Source: CAWKGC01 sp963849005 | GTDB lineage: Bacteria > Pseudomonadota > Gammaproteobacteria > Burkholderiales > Usitatibacteraceae | DNA length: 64,000 bases | NCBI GenBank assembly: GCA_963849005.1 | Contig: CAWKGC010000023.1 | Span: 248,001-312,000, forward strand | Direction of reading: 5' to 3' | Part shown: positions 27,240-36,369 of the stretch, in pieces | Layout: each line of letters starts with the position of its first letter | How positions within the stretch are numbered: the first letter of the stretch is position 1 | Position numbers and translations under genes: made by a program | Notes under the pieces: generated by a model | Told to the model about the DNA's origin: nothing | Database searches by the model: none | The model's input: only the letters and a program-made list of their open reading frames with translations

Positions 27240-27772
27240 CACGCGGCCTCCAGTTGCTTGATCAGCGGCAGGATCGTCTTTTCCAGCGCCTCGGGCGTGA
27301 TCGGGCCGATCTGCTTGTAGCGGATCACGCCCTTCTTGTCGATGAGGAAGGACTCCGGCGCGCCGTACACGCCGTAGTCGATCGCGACCTTTCCCTCGAT
27401 GTCCCAGACGGAAAGCGCGTAGGGGTTGCCGTATTGCGCGAGCCACTTCAATCCGTCGGCGCGCTGGTCCTTCCAGTTGAGGCCGACGATGGGGACGACA
27501 TTGCGTTTCGCCATCTCCACCAGCAAGGGATGCTCGACGCGGCACGACACGCACCACGAGGCCCAGACGTTGAGCAGCCAGACCTTGCCCTTCATCTCGG
27601 CGGGCGAGAACACGAGCTTCCCGTCGTGCAGCTGCGCCACCTCGAAAGGCGGCGCGGGCTTGCCGATGAGCGGGGAGGGCACCTCGCGCGGGTCGCGGAA
27701 CAGGCCGACGAAAAGGAACGCGACCAGGACCGCGAAGAGCGCCAGCGGGATGCCGAACTTGAGCGCCCGCAT
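27239..27772 (-). CDS. ccmG: Thiol:disulfide oxidoreductase CcmG/DsbE
   Basis: This 177-residue protein has an N-terminal membrane anchor (about 8-25) and a thioredoxin-like domain with the active site WASWCVSCRVEHP. The central YGVYGAPESFLID is the cis-Pro and acidic region typical of DsbE. It supplies reductant to CcmH and apocytochromes in the periplasm. Confidence 0.92.
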   Translation of the reverse strand: MRALKFGIPLALFAVLVAFLFVGLFRDPREVPSPLIGKPAPPFEVAQLHDGKLVFSPAEMKGKVWLLNVWASWCVSCRVEHPLLVEMAKRNVVPIVGLNWKDQRADGLKWLAQYGNPYALSVWDIEGKVAIDYGVYGAPESFLIDKKGVIRYKQIGPITPEALEKTILPLIKQLEAA

Positions 27773-27776
27773 TGGC

Positions 27777-29758
27777 CTAGTCCGCCTGCGCCATCGCCGC
27801 GTCCGGCGCGCTTTCGCGGCGGCGGGCGAAGCGGTAGCGCCGGTCGCCGATGGCGAGGAAACCGCCGAGCGCCATCAGGAACGCACCGCCCCAGATCCAG
27901 TCGATGAAGGGCTTCACGTAAACGCGCACGCCCCAGGCCCCGTTCTCGACCGGCTCGCCGAGGGAAACATAGAGGTCGCGCGTGAGGCCCCAGTCGATGT
28001 CGGCCTCGGTCATGGTCTGTTGCGTGGCGCGGTAGATGCGCTTCTCCGGGAACATCGTGCGCTGCACCGCGCCGCCGCCCGCGGGGCGCACTTCGACCTT
28101 GCCGCGCATCGCGACGTAGTTCGGCCCGTTCACCTCGGTCGCGCCGCGGAAGGTGAAGTCATAGGCGCCGATGGTGACCGTGTCGCCGGGCGCCATGCGC
28201 ACGTCCTTCTCGGTCTCGTAGCCCTTCACCATGGTCACGCCGATGATGAACACCGCGATCCCGACGTGCGCGAGCGACATGCCGTACCACGAGGCCGGCT
28301 GGGCCGCGAGCTTCGCGGCGATGCCGGCCTGCGGCGCGATGCGCATGCGCTGGATGAATTGCGCGACAGTGGCGCAGATCACCCACAAAGCCATGAGCAG
28401 GCCCAGCGCGATGAGCGGCGTCCACTTGCCGAGCACGAAAGGCAGCAGCATCGCGGACACGAAGGCGACCGTCCAGGCCCACTTAGCCGGGTCCAGAGCT
28501 CCGGCAGCGCGGCGCGCTTCCAGCTGGCCACCGGGCCCACGGCCATCAGGAATATCGCCGGCGCCATCAAGGGCATGAACACCGAATCGAAGTAGGGCGG
28601 GCCGACCGAGATCTTGCCCAGGTTGAGCGCGTCGAGGAACAGGGGGTAGAGCGTGCCGAGGAAAACGGCAGCCATCGCCACGGTCAGCAGCACGTTGTTG
28701 GCGAGCAGCATCGATTCGCGCGACACCGCGTCGAAACGCCCGCCCAGCCCGATGCGCGGCGCGCGCCATGCGAAAAGCGCGAGCGAGCCGCCGATCACGA
28801 CCGCGAGGAAGGCGAGGATGAACACGCCGCGCTTCGGGTCGGTGGCAAAGGCGTGGACCGAAGTGAGCACGCCGGAGCGGACCAGGAAGGTGCCGAGCAG
28901 CGACAGCGAGAACGCCATGATCGCGAGCAGCACTGTCCAGCTCTTGAAGGTGCCGCGCTTCTCGGTGACGGCGAGCGAGTGCATGAGCGCGGTGCCCACC
29001 AGCCACGGCATGAAGGACGCGTTTTCCACCGGGTCCCAGAACCACCAGCCGCCCCAGCCGAGCTCGTAGTAGGCCCAGGCGCTGCCGAGCGCGATGCCGA
29101 TGGTGAGGAAGCTCCATGCCGCGGTGGTCCATGGCCTCGACCAGCGTGCCCAGGTCGCATCCAGCCGGCCTTCGAGCAGCGCCGCGATGGCAAAGGCGAA
29201 GGCGACCGAGAAGCCGACATAGCCCATGTAGAGCATCGGCGGATGGATCACCATGCCCGGGTCCTGCAGCAGGGGATTCAAGTCCCGGCCGTCGGCGGCG
29301 GGCGGCAGCAGGCGGTCGAACGGGTTCGACGTGGTGAGCATGAAGAGCAGGAACCCGATCGAGACCAGCCCCAGCACGCCGATCACGCGGGCGGCCATGC
29401 GCTCGGGCAGGTGGCGGCTGAAGGCCGATACGGCGAGCGTCCAGCCGGTGAGCATCAGCGTCCAGAGCAGCAGCGATCCTTCGTGCGAGCCCCAGGTCGC
29501 GGCGAAACGGTAATTCAACGGCAGCTCGGAATTGGAGTGCGACGCGACGTTGAGCACGGAGAAGTCGTTGGTGACGAAACTCGTGGCGAGCGCCGCGAAA
29601 GCGATGACGACGAAGACGAACTGCCCGGCGGCAAGAGGCCGGGCCGAGGCCATCAAGGTGCGATTGCCGAGCGCTGCGCCCGTGAGCGGGAGCCCCGCCT
29701 GAAGCGCGGCGAGGACGAGTGCGAGTATCAGGGCAAACTGCCCGAGTTCGGGGATCAT
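27777..29758 (-). CDS. ccmF: Heme lyase subunit CcmF (one frame break)
   Basis: About 660 residues after joining frames. It contains many TM helices and the WWD domain WGGWWFWDPVENASFMPWL that presents heme. The break lies near 28490: ALPELWTRL then KWAWTVAFVSA in another frame, with one base missing (CGGCTAAGTGG for an expected CGGCTNAAGTGG). Both halves are conserved. The ATG 29758 follows ccmE by 2 bases. Confidence 0.88.
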
Positions 29759-29760
29759 CG

Positions 29761-30228
29761 CTATTTGCCTTTCTTCTGTCCGGCGAAATGGCTCTTGTCC
29801 ATGGGTGTCCCGGCCTGCTTGAGCGCTTCGGCGGCCTCGGGCGGCATGTAGTTCTCGTCGTGCTTGGCGAGCACTTCGCTCGCCTTGAAAGTCCCGTCCG
29901 GCGAAATGCGGCCCTGCGCGACCACGCCTTTGCCCTCCTTGAAAAGGTCGGGAAGGATGCCGGTGTAGACCACGGGAATCGACTTCGCCGTGTCGGTGAT
30001 GCGGAAAGTCACGGTGAGCGCGTCCTTCTGGCGCACCACGCTGCCTTCTTCGACCAGCCCGCCCATGCGGAAGGCCCGGTCCTTCGGCGCCTCGTTGGCG
30101 GCGATCTGCGTGGGCGTGAAGAAGAACACCAGGTTCGACTGGAAGGCGTTCAACACCAGGGCCGTGGCCACGCCGAGGAGCGAGACTCCGGCCAGGATCC
30201 AGAGGGCGCGCCGGGTTCTCGGCTTCAC
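29761..30228 (-). CDS. ccmE: Heme chaperone CcmE
   Basis: This 155-residue protein has a TM anchor (about 9-28) and an OB-fold domain. The covalent heme-binding His lies in LAKHDENYMPPE, which is canonical HXXXY. It receives heme from CcmABCD and passes it to CcmF/H. Its start overlaps the ccmD stop. Confidence 0.94.
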   Translation of the reverse strand: MKPRTRRALWILAGVSLLGVATALVLNAFQSNLVFFFTPTQIAANEAPKDRAFRMGGLVEEGSVVRQKDALTVTFRITDTAKSIPVVYTGILPDLFKEGKGVVAQGRISPDGTFKASEVLAKHDENYMPPEAAEALKQAGTPMDKSHFAGQKKGK

Positions 30229-30389
30229 AGCTCGCGCTCCGCGCGGATGGCGGCCAGGGCGCGCTTGCGGCGGATGCCGAGCGCGACCACCTCGAAGCCG
30301 ATGGCGAGCGCCGCCACCGCGTACGAGCCCCAGACGTAGAATCCGGCGCCGCCCATGTTCCAGAAATCCGCTGCACTTGCCCAGTTCAT
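30225..30389 (-). CDS. ccmD: CcmD
   Basis: This 54-residue single-helix protein (NMGGAGFYVWGSYAVAALAIG, then IRRKRALAAIRAE) matches CcmD, the small subunit needed to release holo-CcmE from the CcmABC complex. Its ATG overlaps the ccmC stop and its stop overlaps the ccmE start. Confidence 0.88.
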   Translation of the reverse strand: MNWASAADFWNMGGAGFYVWGSYAVAALAIGFEVVALGIRRKRALAAIRAEREL

Positions 30390-31105
30390 GCGAGGCTCCT
30401 TGCCCATTGCGTATGCCTTTCGCGCTCGAGGATGATCGAGCGCACCCGCACCAGCGCCGCGCCGACCGCGTACATCCACGCCGCCAGGCTCATCATCAGC
30501 ATCGCCTGCAGCATGGCGATGTGCATGCTGGTGCCCTTGAAGCTGACGCTCGAGCCCTGGTGCAGGGTGTTCCACCACTGCACCGAAAAATAGATGATCG
30601 GCAGGTTTACGACACCGATCAGCGCGAGAAGTGCCGCGGCGCGGTCGCCCCGGCGCGGGTCCTCGAAGGCGCTGGCGAGCGCCATGAAGCCGAAATAGAG
30701 GAACAGCAGCACGAGTTCCGAGGTAAGGCGGGCGTCCCACACCCAGTAGGCGCCCCAGGTCGGGCGCCCCCAGAAGGCGCCGCTCCAGAGCGCGACGAAG
30801 GTGAACATCGCGCCGGTCGGGGCGATCGCGCGCGCCATCATCGCCGAGAGCCGGGTGTTGAACGTGAGCGTGAGCGCGCCGTAGCAGGCGACCAGGAAGT
30901 AAAGGAACATCGACATCCAGGCCGCGGGCACGTGCAGGAAGATGATGCGGTAGGCCTCGCCTTGCTGGAAGTCGGTGGGTGCGACGAAGAAGCCCAGCCA
31001 AAGGCCCCATGCGGCGCAGATCGCGGCAATCACGAAGAACCAGGGCGCGAGGCGCCCGGCGAGCCCGTAGAACGTCGTGGGGGATGCGTAATAGAACCAG
31101 TTCAT
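30386..31105 (-). CDS. ccmC: Heme exporter/handling protein CcmC
   Basis: This 239-residue six-TM protein has a WWD-type segment (RPTWGAYWVWDARLTSELVL) and two heme-ligand His positions (LHVPAAWMS and the later WWNTLHQGSS). It attaches heme to CcmE. I chose ATG 31105 (MNWFYYASPTTF) over an upstream in-frame start because it overlaps the ccmB stop (TGATG). Confidence 0.92.
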   Translation of the reverse strand: MNWFYYASPTTFYGLAGRLAPWFFVIAAICAAWGLWLGFFVAPTDFQQGEAYRIIFLHVPAAWMSMFLYFLVACYGALTLTFNTRLSAMMARAIAPTGAMFTFVALWSGAFWGRPTWGAYWVWDARLTSELVLLFLYFGFMALASAFEDPRRGDRAAALLALIGVVNLPIIYFSVQWWNTLHQGSSVSFKGTSMHIAMLQAMLMMSLAAWMYAVGAALVRVRSIILERERHTQWARSLA

Positions 31106-31788
31106 CAGTCGAGCGCAATCCTGAGTGCGGCACACACTGCCCACGGCAGCCCCACGGCGGCGAAGATCAGCCCGCCCCCCAACAGCGAAAGGTGCGGCGA
31201 GGCCGAGAGCCCCGCGGCCTGCGCCTCCGCCGCGCCGGCGCCGAAGATCAGCACCGGAACGAACAGCGGCAGGACCAGCAACGCGAGCAGCATGCCGCCC
31301 CCGCGGGCGCCCATGGAGAGCGCGGCACAGGCCGCACCGAGCAGGCTGAGGATCGGCGTGCCGAGCAACAGCGCGAGCGCCAGCACCACGAGCGTGTCGG
31401 GCATCAATCCGTACTGCAATCCGAGAAAGGGCGAAAGCAAGGTGAGGGGCAGTCCGCTGGTGAGCCAGTGCGCGACGATTTTACCCGACGCCCAGGCCGC
31501 CGCCGGATGCGGCGACAGCAGCATCTGCTCGAGCGTGCCGTCGGCGTAGTCGCCGGCGAACAGTCCCGGCAGGGAAAGGAAGGCGGCGAGCAGGGCGCAG
31601 ACCCAGATCACGCCCGGGCCTATGCGCGACAGCAGCACCGGGTCGGCACCGATCCCGAGCGGGAAAAGCGCGGCGACCAGGACGAAGAACGCGACCGTGA
31701 GGACCACCTCGTCGGGATGGCGCCAGGCGAGCTTCAGGTCGCGTCTGGCGCTCCACGAAAAGCCGGCGCTGACCGATCCCGTGGCCAT
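31105..31788 (-). CDS. ccmB: ABC permease CcmB
   Basis: This 227-residue protein has six hydrophobic segments and an initial RRDLKLAWRHPDEVV helix typical of CcmB. It forms the membrane part of the CcmAB ABC module that drives holo-CcmE release. The ATG 31788 lies 2 bases after the ccmA stop. Confidence 0.92.
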   Translation of the reverse strand: MATGSVSAGFSWSARRDLKLAWRHPDEVVLTVAFFVLVAALFPLGIGADPVLLSRIGPGVIWVCALLAAFLSLPGLFAGDYADGTLEQMLLSPHPAAAWASGKIVAHWLTSGLPLTLLSPFLGLQYGLMPDTLVVLALALLLGTPILSLLGAACAALSMGARGGGMLLALLVLPLFVPVLIFGAGAAEAQAAGLSASPHLSLLGGGLIFAAVGLPWAVCAALRIALD

Positions 31789-31790
31789 GG

Positions 31791-32411
31791 TCACGCGCCG
31801 AGGCGAAGCTGCCTCACGCGGTCGTTCGCGAGCGGCAGGTCGTGATGGGTGGCAAGCAGCGCGGCGCCGCCGCGGGCAAGGTGCGCGTCGAGCGTGCGCA
31901 GGAGCAGGGCCTGCGCGGCGTCGTCCAGCGCGGTGAGCGGCTCGTCCAGCACCCAGAAAGGCGCCGGGTCGAGGATCAGGCGCGCGAGCGCGATGCGGCG
32001 GCGCTGGCCTTGCGAAAGCCGGCGCGCCGGCAGCGCGCGGCGCGTGAACAGGCCGACGTCGGTGAGTGCCGCGTGCATGCGGTCCCGCGGGACTTCGGCG
32101 CCCGCCAGCCCCAGCGCCGCGTGGAGATTCTCTTCGGCGCTCAATTCGTCCTTGACCGCCGGGGCGTGGCCGCCGTAAAGCAGCTCGCCGCGGAACGCCT
32201 CGCCGCGCGCCGCGCCGCGCCAGCGCACCTCGCCGGCGTCCGGACGCGTCAGGCCGCACACGGTGCGCAGCAGCGTCGTCTTGCCGCTGCCATTGGCGCC
32301 GCGCACGCACAGCGCGGTCCCGGCCTCGATCGTGAAATCGATGCTTTCGAACAACAGCGCGGGGCCGCGGCGGCAGGCGAGGCCCGACACCTCGAGCAGC
32401 CTTTCGCTCAC
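31791..32411 (-). CDS. ccmA: ABC ATPase CcmA
   Basis: This 206-residue ATPase has Walker A (GANGSGKTTL), signature LSQGQRRR, Walker B FWVLDEPLTALDD and the switch His in LLATHHDL. The GTG start overlaps the ccmI stop (GTGA). Confidence 0.93.
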   Translation of the reverse strand: MSERLLEVSGLACRRGPALLFESIDFTIEAGTALCVRGANGSGKTTLLRTVCGLTRPDAGEVRWRGAARGEAFRGELLYGGHAPAVKDELSAEENLHAALGLAGAEVPRDRMHAALTDVGLFTRRALPARRLSQGQRRRIALARLILDPAPFWVLDEPLTALDDAAQALLLRTLDAHLARGGAALLATHHDLPLANDRVRQLRLGA

Positions 32412-33691
32412 GGGATGACCTTGTCGATCACGATCCTGAGCCCCTGCGCGCCGGGCTTGACCGCCGCGCTGGTGCCGACGAGGTCGCCGGGCGCAGGCGT
32501 GGCGCCGCCGGATTTCGACACGCGCGCCTCGATGATCACGGCCTGCGCCGAGGAGATCTTCGCCGTGGGCGCCATCGCCATCGAATCGTCGAGGGAAAAG
32601 CTCTTCGGCAGTTCCTTGGCCGGGACGCGCAGTATCGCCAGCGGCATGCGCGAGCCGCTTTCGGCGCGGGCGTAAACGAAAAGGGTGTCGGTGATCGCGA
32701 CCTTCGATGCCAGTTCAGGCGAGATCGTCACGGTGCCGGTGACGCTCGCGCCTGCGCTCGCTGCGGGCGGGGCGGGCACCTTTGCCGCGGCAACCGGCGC
32801 GGCAGCGGGCGCCTTCGCGACGGCCGAGGGCGCGCCACCGAGCGGCTTGCCGGCCGCCGCCGCGCGCTCGCGCACTTCCGCAATCACCGATTCGACCTGC
32901 TGCGCCTGCTCGCTGCCGGGAGGGACCACCGCGGCAAGCGCCTGCCAGTACTTCAAGGCAGTCGCAAAATCGCCTTCGTTCAGCGCGGCCGTTCCGGAGA
33001 GCGCCAGCGCCTTGTTGTTGGCAGGATCGATCGCCAGCGCGCGGCGCGCCAGTTCATAGGGCTTTCCGGAAAGGTTCTTGCCCTGCGCCATCGCCAGGGA
33101 ATCGGCCCAGTCGGCAAGGATGCCGGCATCGCCCGGCGCCAGCGTGGCGACATGCGCGTAGGCGTCGGAAGCCTCCTTGAAGCGTCCCATCGCATTGAGG
33201 GAGCGCGCGTAGAGCGCCCATCCCTGGAAATCGTCCGGCCGTGCCTTCACTTTTTCGCCGAGGCTCGCGACCATCGCCTCGATCTGCTTGTCGGTCACCT
33301 CGGCGGGGGCCGGGCCCTGCCTCGCGATCTCGATCGCCGCCGGGTTGCCTATCGCGAAGTAGAGCGCGATGGCGCACGCGGGCAGCAAGGCGGCGAGCGC
33401 GGCGATCGACTTCCAGGGGCGGTTGCCCGGCCTGCTCGCGGCTTCCTCGCTCGCCGCAAGGTCTTCGCCCGCGCGCGTGACGAGTTCCTCGAGCGCCTCG
33501 TCGCGCGCCCCGGCCGGCAGCGTGCCCGATGCGACGTCGCGCTCGAGTTCCTCGCGCTGGGTGCGCAGCACCGCGAGGTTGGCCTCGCGCCGGGACAGTT
33601 CCGGCTCCTTGCGCGCGCGCAGCAGCGGGACGAGCGCGAATGCCAGCGCAAGCAGGAGCATCAGGCCGGCAACAAGCCAAAAAATCAGCAT
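32408..33691 (-). CDS. ccmI: Cytochrome c maturation protein CcmI
   Basis: This 427-residue protein has an N-terminal TM (about 3-25), a coiled-coil segment (RREANLAVLRTQREELERD), a second TM (about 95-113), then TPR repeats (about 140-285). An Ala/Pro-rich linker leads to a C-terminal beta domain (ISPELASKVAITDTLFVYAR). CcmI holds apocytochromes for heme ligation. Here it is the first gene of the operon, next to the multiheme cytochrome operon on the other strand. Confidence 0.88.
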   Translation of the reverse strand: MLIFWLVAGLMLLLALAFALVPLLRARKEPELSRREANLAVLRTQREELERDVASGTLPAGARDEALEELVTRAGEDLAASEEAASRPGNRPWKSIAALAALLPACAIALYFAIGNPAAIEIARQGPAPAEVTDKQIEAMVASLGEKVKARPDDFQGWALYARSLNAMGRFKEASDAYAHVATLAPGDAGILADWADSLAMAQGKNLSGKPYELARRALAIDPANNKALALSGTAALNEGDFATALKYWQALAAVVPPGSEQAQQVESVIAEVRERAAAAGKPLGGAPSAVAKAPAAAPVAAAKVPAPPAASAGASVTGTVTISPELASKVAITDTLFVYARAESGSRMPLAILRVPAKELPKSFSLDDSMAMAPTAKISSAQAVIIEARVSKSGGATPAPGDLVGTSAAVKPGAQGLRIVIDKVIP

Positions 33692-33773
33692 CGGGAATGG
33701 GGGATCGGGGTAGAGTGAAGGGCGAATTATAGCCTGAGGTGCCGCATCATCCCGGGCGGCGGCGAGCGCGGAT

Positions 33774-33801
33774 TTGCGCGAAGTCATGCCCGGGCTACAA
33801 T
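33774..33801 (+). promoter_or_regulatory. Candidate promoter of the multiheme operon
   Basis: TTGCGC (33774) and TACAAT (33796) are separated by 16 bases. They lie about 30 bases before the TTG start of the cytochrome b gene and within the 139-bp divergent region shared with ccmI. A GAGGA Shine-Dalgarno sequence follows at about 33816. Confidence 0.4.
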
Positions 33802-33830
33802 TCCTCACCACTTCACGAGGACCCGGACCC

Positions 33831-34664
33831 TTGCGCCACCGCTCCATCCTCGAGTACCGGCAATTTCTCTATCTCAAGATCGCCACCGTCGCGTGCCTCG
33901 CGGCGGTCGCGGCGTACGCCTGGCACCAGCCCCCGGTCAAGCCCTACGGCGGAACATGGCTGGGCTATACGCTCGGCACGATCGGCGCGCTCCTGATCTT
34001 GTGGCTGATGTGGTTCGGCGTGCGCAAGCGCCGCTACAGCTCGAACGCGGGCACGGTGCAGGGCTGGCTTTCCGCGCACGTTTACCTGGGCACTTCGCTG
34101 CTTGTCGTTGCGACGCTGCACACCGGCCTGGAACTCGGCTGGAACGTGCACACGCTTGCCTATGCGCTGATGGTCGCGGTGATTGCGAGCGGCTTTTACG
34201 GCGTGTTCGTGTACCTGCGCGTGCCGGGAATGATGACCACCAACCTCGGCGAGGACACGCTCGATTCGCTGCTGCTGCGCATCTCGGAAATCGACCGCGC
34301 CCTCGCGGAGAAGTCCCTCGGCCTGCCCGACGAGATGCTTGCAGTCGTCACGCGGTCGATCAAGGGCACGCGCCTGGGCGGAGGCTTCCTGCGCATCCTT
34401 TCGGGCGACGATCCGGGCTGCCCGACCACGGCGGCGGCGATCGCGCTGCCCCAGCTCGCCAAGCGATTGTCGGGCGAGGCCGCGGTGCTCAATCGTGAGG
34501 TGTATTCGGCTCTGCTGCAGAAGCAGGAGCTGCTCGCCAAGGCGCGGCGCAACATGCGCTACAAGGCGCTGCTCGACCTCTGGCTGTACATGCACGTGCC
34601 GCTTGCGCTCGCGCTGCTTGCGGCACTCGCCGCCCACGTCGTGATCGTCTTCCTCTACTGGTAG
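33831..34664 (+). CDS. Transmembrane diheme b-type cytochrome (HX13H twice)
   Basis: This 277-residue protein has five predicted TM helices (about 13-31, 43-63, 82-100, 107-128, 252-276). His83 and His97 in helix 3, and His255 and His269 in helix 5, each form HX13H, the spacing used for two stacked b hemes in ferric reductases and cytochrome b. A cytoplasmic segment of about 120 residues separates helices 4 and 5. It could pass electrons between quinol or a reductase and the cytochromes encoded next. The TTG start has GAGGA about 10 bases upstream. No close family name is known to me. Confidence 0.65.
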   Translation: MRHRSILEYRQFLYLKIATVACLAAVAAYAWHQPPVKPYGGTWLGYTLGTIGALLILWLMWFGVRKRRYSSNAGTVQGWLSAHVYLGTSLLVVATLHTGLELGWNVHTLAYALMVAVIASGFYGVFVYLRVPGMMTTNLGEDTLDSLLLRISEIDRALAEKSLGLPDEMLAVVTRSIKGTRLGGGFLRILSGDDPGCPTTAAAIALPQLAKRLSGEAAVLNREVYSALLQKQELLAKARRNMRYKALLDLWLYMHVPLALALLAALAAHVVIVFLYW

Positions 34665-34719
34665 GCGCGCCCTGAAGCTCGTCCTCATCACCCAGACGCG
34701 CGGCAAGTCCGGCCGCCCG

Positions 34720-36369
34720 ATGCAGGCCAGGCGCACGCTGTCGGCCGAGATGGTGCGCATCGGCCGCGCGGCCTCCTGCGAGATCCACCTCGCCGATCCG
34801 CGCGTGGCGCTGAACCAGGGGCTGATCGTCAACCGCGATGGGCCGGTCTACGTCGAAGGCGAGGCCGGCAGCCAGAACATCACCCGCAAGGCCGTGCGCT
34901 CGGTGCGGCTCAGGCCCGGCGCGTCGCTCGAGATCGGCCCCTACCGGCTGGACGTCGGCAAGCCCGGCGAAGGCGTCGACTGCCAGATCACCATCGAACT
35001 GGTGCGTCCGATGGAAGCGCCCGTCGAGGATATCCGCACCCGCGCGGGCAAGCTCACGCTCGCCTCGCTCAAGTGGCCAAAGCGCTGGGTGGCGATCGCG
35101 CTGTTCGCGATCGTCGGGATTTTCGCCTTCGCCCTGCCTGCGGCGCGCGTGCTGCACCTGCCGTGGCAGGCCGAGGAAGGCAAGGCGGCGCTGGTTTCGG
35201 ACAAGGCCTGGAACCCGGGCGCAGTGATGCTCGCCCACCAGCCCATCGAGGCTGAATGCGCGCGCTGCCACGTGAAGGCGTTCGTGCAGGTCGAGGACAG
35301 CGCGTGCCTGAAGTGCCACAAGGTCATCGGCCATCACGTCGCCCCGGCGATGCAGCCCGCTGCCCTGTTCGCGGGCGAACGCTGCGCCACCTGCCATCGC
35401 GACCACAAGGGAACGCGCGCCACGCACCGCGATTCCGACCAGTTGTGCATCGACTGCCATCGCGACATCAAGCAGAAGAGCCCGAAGGCCACCACCGAGA
35501 ACGTGGCGGACTTCGCGCGCGAGCATCCGCCGTTCCGGCTTTCCCTGCCCGGCGAGAACAAGGGCGAAGTGCGGCGCGTGCGGCAGGGCGGCGCGCCGAT
35601 CAGGGAAGCGAGCAAGCTCATCTTCCCGCATGCCGTGCACCTCGATCCCAGGGGCGTGAAATCCCCGGACCGGGGCCGGGTGAAATTGGCCTGCGCGGAT
35701 TGCCACCGCCCCGACAGCGCGGCACGCACGTTCGTGCCGATCGAGATGAAGCGCGATTGCGAGGAGTGCCATCGGCTGGAGTTCGAGCCCGCGGTGACCA
35801 CGCGGCAGGTCCCGCACGGCGCGCCGGCCGAAGCGCAGGTAGTGGTCGAGGAGTTCTACGCCAACCTCGCGCTGAACGGCGTGAAGGACAGCTTCCAGAA
35901 GGCTTTCGGCGTGGAGGGCGAAGGCCTGCTGCGCCGCGTCGCGCAGCCGACCGAATCGCAGCGCGAGGGCGCGCTGGCCCTGGCGAAGGCGAAGGCGGCG
36001 CGCGTCTCCGAGGAAATGTTCGAGATCCGGGTGTGCAAGACCTGCCACGACGTGCTCAAGGAGGACGGCGACAGGGGCGTGAAGTGGACCGTTGCCCAGG
36101 TGCGTCCCAACAACCACTGGATGCCGCAGGCTCGCTTCGACCACAAGTCGCACCGCCAGGCGCGCTGCGACGACTGCCACGATGTGAAGAACTCGAAGAC
36201 CAGCGCCGATGTGGCGATGCCGGCGATCGCCGCCTGCCGCGAGTGCCACGGCGGCGCGAAGCCGCAGGAGAAGAAGATCACCTCGAACTGCCTGATGTGC
36301 CACGGCTTCCACGTGAAGGAGCACCCGTGGCCGGGGTCGGCCGCTGCCGGCCGGGTGGCGGCGAAATGA
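34720..36369 (+). CDS. FHA-TM-decaheme cytochrome c fusion
   Basis: The protein has at least 549 residues. Residues 1-95 form an FHA-like domain (MVRIGRAASCEIHLADPRVA), but the usual Ser-Arg-x-His is replaced by ALNQ. A TM helix spans about 123-143. Then ten CXXCH motifs follow (CARCH, CLKCH, CATCH, CIDCH, CADCH, CEECH, CKTCH, CDDCH, CRECH, CLMCH). The FHA part should be cytoplasmic and the hemes periplasmic. The frame stays open upstream of ATG 34720, and a first FHA strand (KLVLITQTRGK) is encoded from a CTG at 34672, so the true start may be that CTG. Confidence 0.78.
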   Translation: MQARRTLSAEMVRIGRAASCEIHLADPRVALNQGLIVNRDGPVYVEGEAGSQNITRKAVRSVRLRPGASLEIGPYRLDVGKPGEGVDCQITIELVRPMEAPVEDIRTRAGKLTLASLKWPKRWVAIALFAIVGIFAFALPAARVLHLPWQAEEGKAALVSDKAWNPGAVMLAHQPIEAECARCHVKAFVQVEDSACLKCHKVIGHHVAPAMQPAALFAGERCATCHRDHKGTRATHRDSDQLCIDCHRDIKQKSPKATTENVADFAREHPPFRLSLPGENKGEVRRVRQGGAPIREASKLIFPHAVHLDPRGVKSPDRGRVKLACADCHRPDSAARTFVPIEMKRDCEECHRLEFEPAVTTRQVPHGAPAEAQVVVEEFYANLALNGVKDSFQKAFGVEGEGLLRRVAQPTESQREGALALAKAKAARVSEEMFEIRVCKTCHDVLKEDGDRGVKWTVAQVRPNNHWMPQARFDHKSHRQARCDDCHDVKNSKTSADVAMPAIAACRECHGGAKPQEKKITSNCLMCHGFHVKEHPWPGSAAAGRVAAK

